Origin: UBA7446 sp038143535 | GTDB lineage: Bacteria; Bacteroidota; Bacteroidia; Flavobacteriales; Flavobacteriaceae | NCBI GenBank assembly: GCA_038143535.1 | Contig: JAYQMD010000001.1 | Coordinates: forward strand, 1,601,857 to 1,665,856 | DNA length: 64,000 nucleotides | Direction of reading: 5' to 3' | Part shown: positions 63,924 through 64,000 of the stretch, piece after piece | Position numbering within the stretch: position 1 is the first letter of the stretch | Layout of the letters: each line of letters begins with the position of its first letter | Position numbers and translations under genes: made by a program | Notes under the pieces: model-generated | Told to the model about the DNA's origin: nothing | Databases searched by the model: none | What the model saw: only the letters and a program-made list of their open reading frames with translations

Positions 63924-64000
63924 TTACAACTGGTTGATTAGTGCGTCCGCAATTTTTCTGTCATTTGTAAGCCGAGGTGTTTTATTTTGTCCGCCCAGTT
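63924..64000 (-). CDS. Unidentified gene, C-terminal 24 residues only
   Basis: The minus strand is open from the window edge to TAA at 63924-63926. The 24 complete codons read L-G-G-Q-N-K-T-P-R-L-T-N-D-R-K-I-A-D-A-L-I-N-Q-L. They look like a real protein end (helical, mixed charge) and the gene is on the same strand as the Wzz-like gene, 61 bases upstream of it. I do not recognise the family from so short a tail. Confidence 0.5.
   Translation of the reverse strand, partial: LGGQNKTPRLTNDRKIADALINQL

Overview
The window is a piece of a compact, moderately AT-rich chromosome of a Bacteroidetes bacterium, most likely of the class Flavobacteriia. Several things point this way. There is a type IX secretion gene (porZ-like, with a T9SS sorting domain) next to recO. 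There are two large TonB-dependent receptors of Bacteroidetes type. The F1Fo-ATPase operon lacks atpD and atpC and is preceded by a bactofilin and AtpZ. The ileS-traR-lspA, yceD-rpmF-fabH-accB-accC and DUF3108-M23-pgi blocks are all present. Several gene starts are preceded by the Bacteroidetes -7 element TAnnTTTG, often only 5-40 bases from the start codon. No tRNA, rRNA, CRISPR array, insertion sequence or prophage was seen, and no gap between genes exceeds about 200 bases.

Layout. 1-5480 (+): end of a bactofilin gene, atpZ, then atpB-E-F-H-A-G. 5682-9091 (+): dut, a sugar-phosphate nucleotidyltransferase, a DUF4292 lipoprotein and an EnvC-like protein. 9094-9672 (-) and 9715-10707 (+): ribE and pdxA, divergent. 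10751-14505 (+): yceD, rpmF, fabH, accB, accC. 14511-19496 (-): a prolyl oligopeptidase, asd, alr, tdk. 19570-22429 (+): a small conserved protein, rsmI, recJ. 22498-44893 (-): an Oar-like TonB receptor, pgi, an M23 peptidase, DUF3108, a patatin remnant, uvrC, then (after fthC on + at 31827-32387) lspA, traR, ileS, a TonB receptor, recO, porZ, gdhA and metB. 44967-46215 (+): an ArsC-like protein and an EamA transporter. 46212-64000 (-): an 18-kb surface polysaccharide locus.

The polysaccharide locus is transcribed right to left. It encodes a Wzz-like chain-length protein, the full dTDP-L-rhamnose set (rfbB, A, C, D), the GDP-L-fucose pair (gmd, fcl), a Wzx flippase, glycosyltransferases, a Wzy-like polymerase, an O-antigen-ligase domain joined to a GT4 glycosyltransferase, an acetyltransferase, UDP-glucose dehydrogenase with a UDP-glucuronate decarboxylase-like enzyme, and an initiating polyprenyl-phosphate sugar transferase. 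Together they predict a Wzx/Wzy-type heteropolysaccharide containing rhamnose, fucose and glucuronate or xylose. The middle of the locus (about 50-57.5 kb) is clearly more AT-rich than its flanks.

The most striking feature is a set of one-base lesions in or beside homopolymers, several in genes that should be essential: atpA (near 4051), alr (near 18484), the N-terminus of ileS (near 36802), the initiating sugar transferase (A10 tract at 47305) and the Wzy-like gene (near 54845). The ligase-GT4 fusion also depends on a C5 run at 52718. All but one of these fit loss of a single base, which suggests uncorrected homopolymer error in the assembly. The A10 tract and the fusion could still be biology. 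The patatin-like gene (29552-29994) is different: it has lost most of its interior and is a true remnant unless misassembled.
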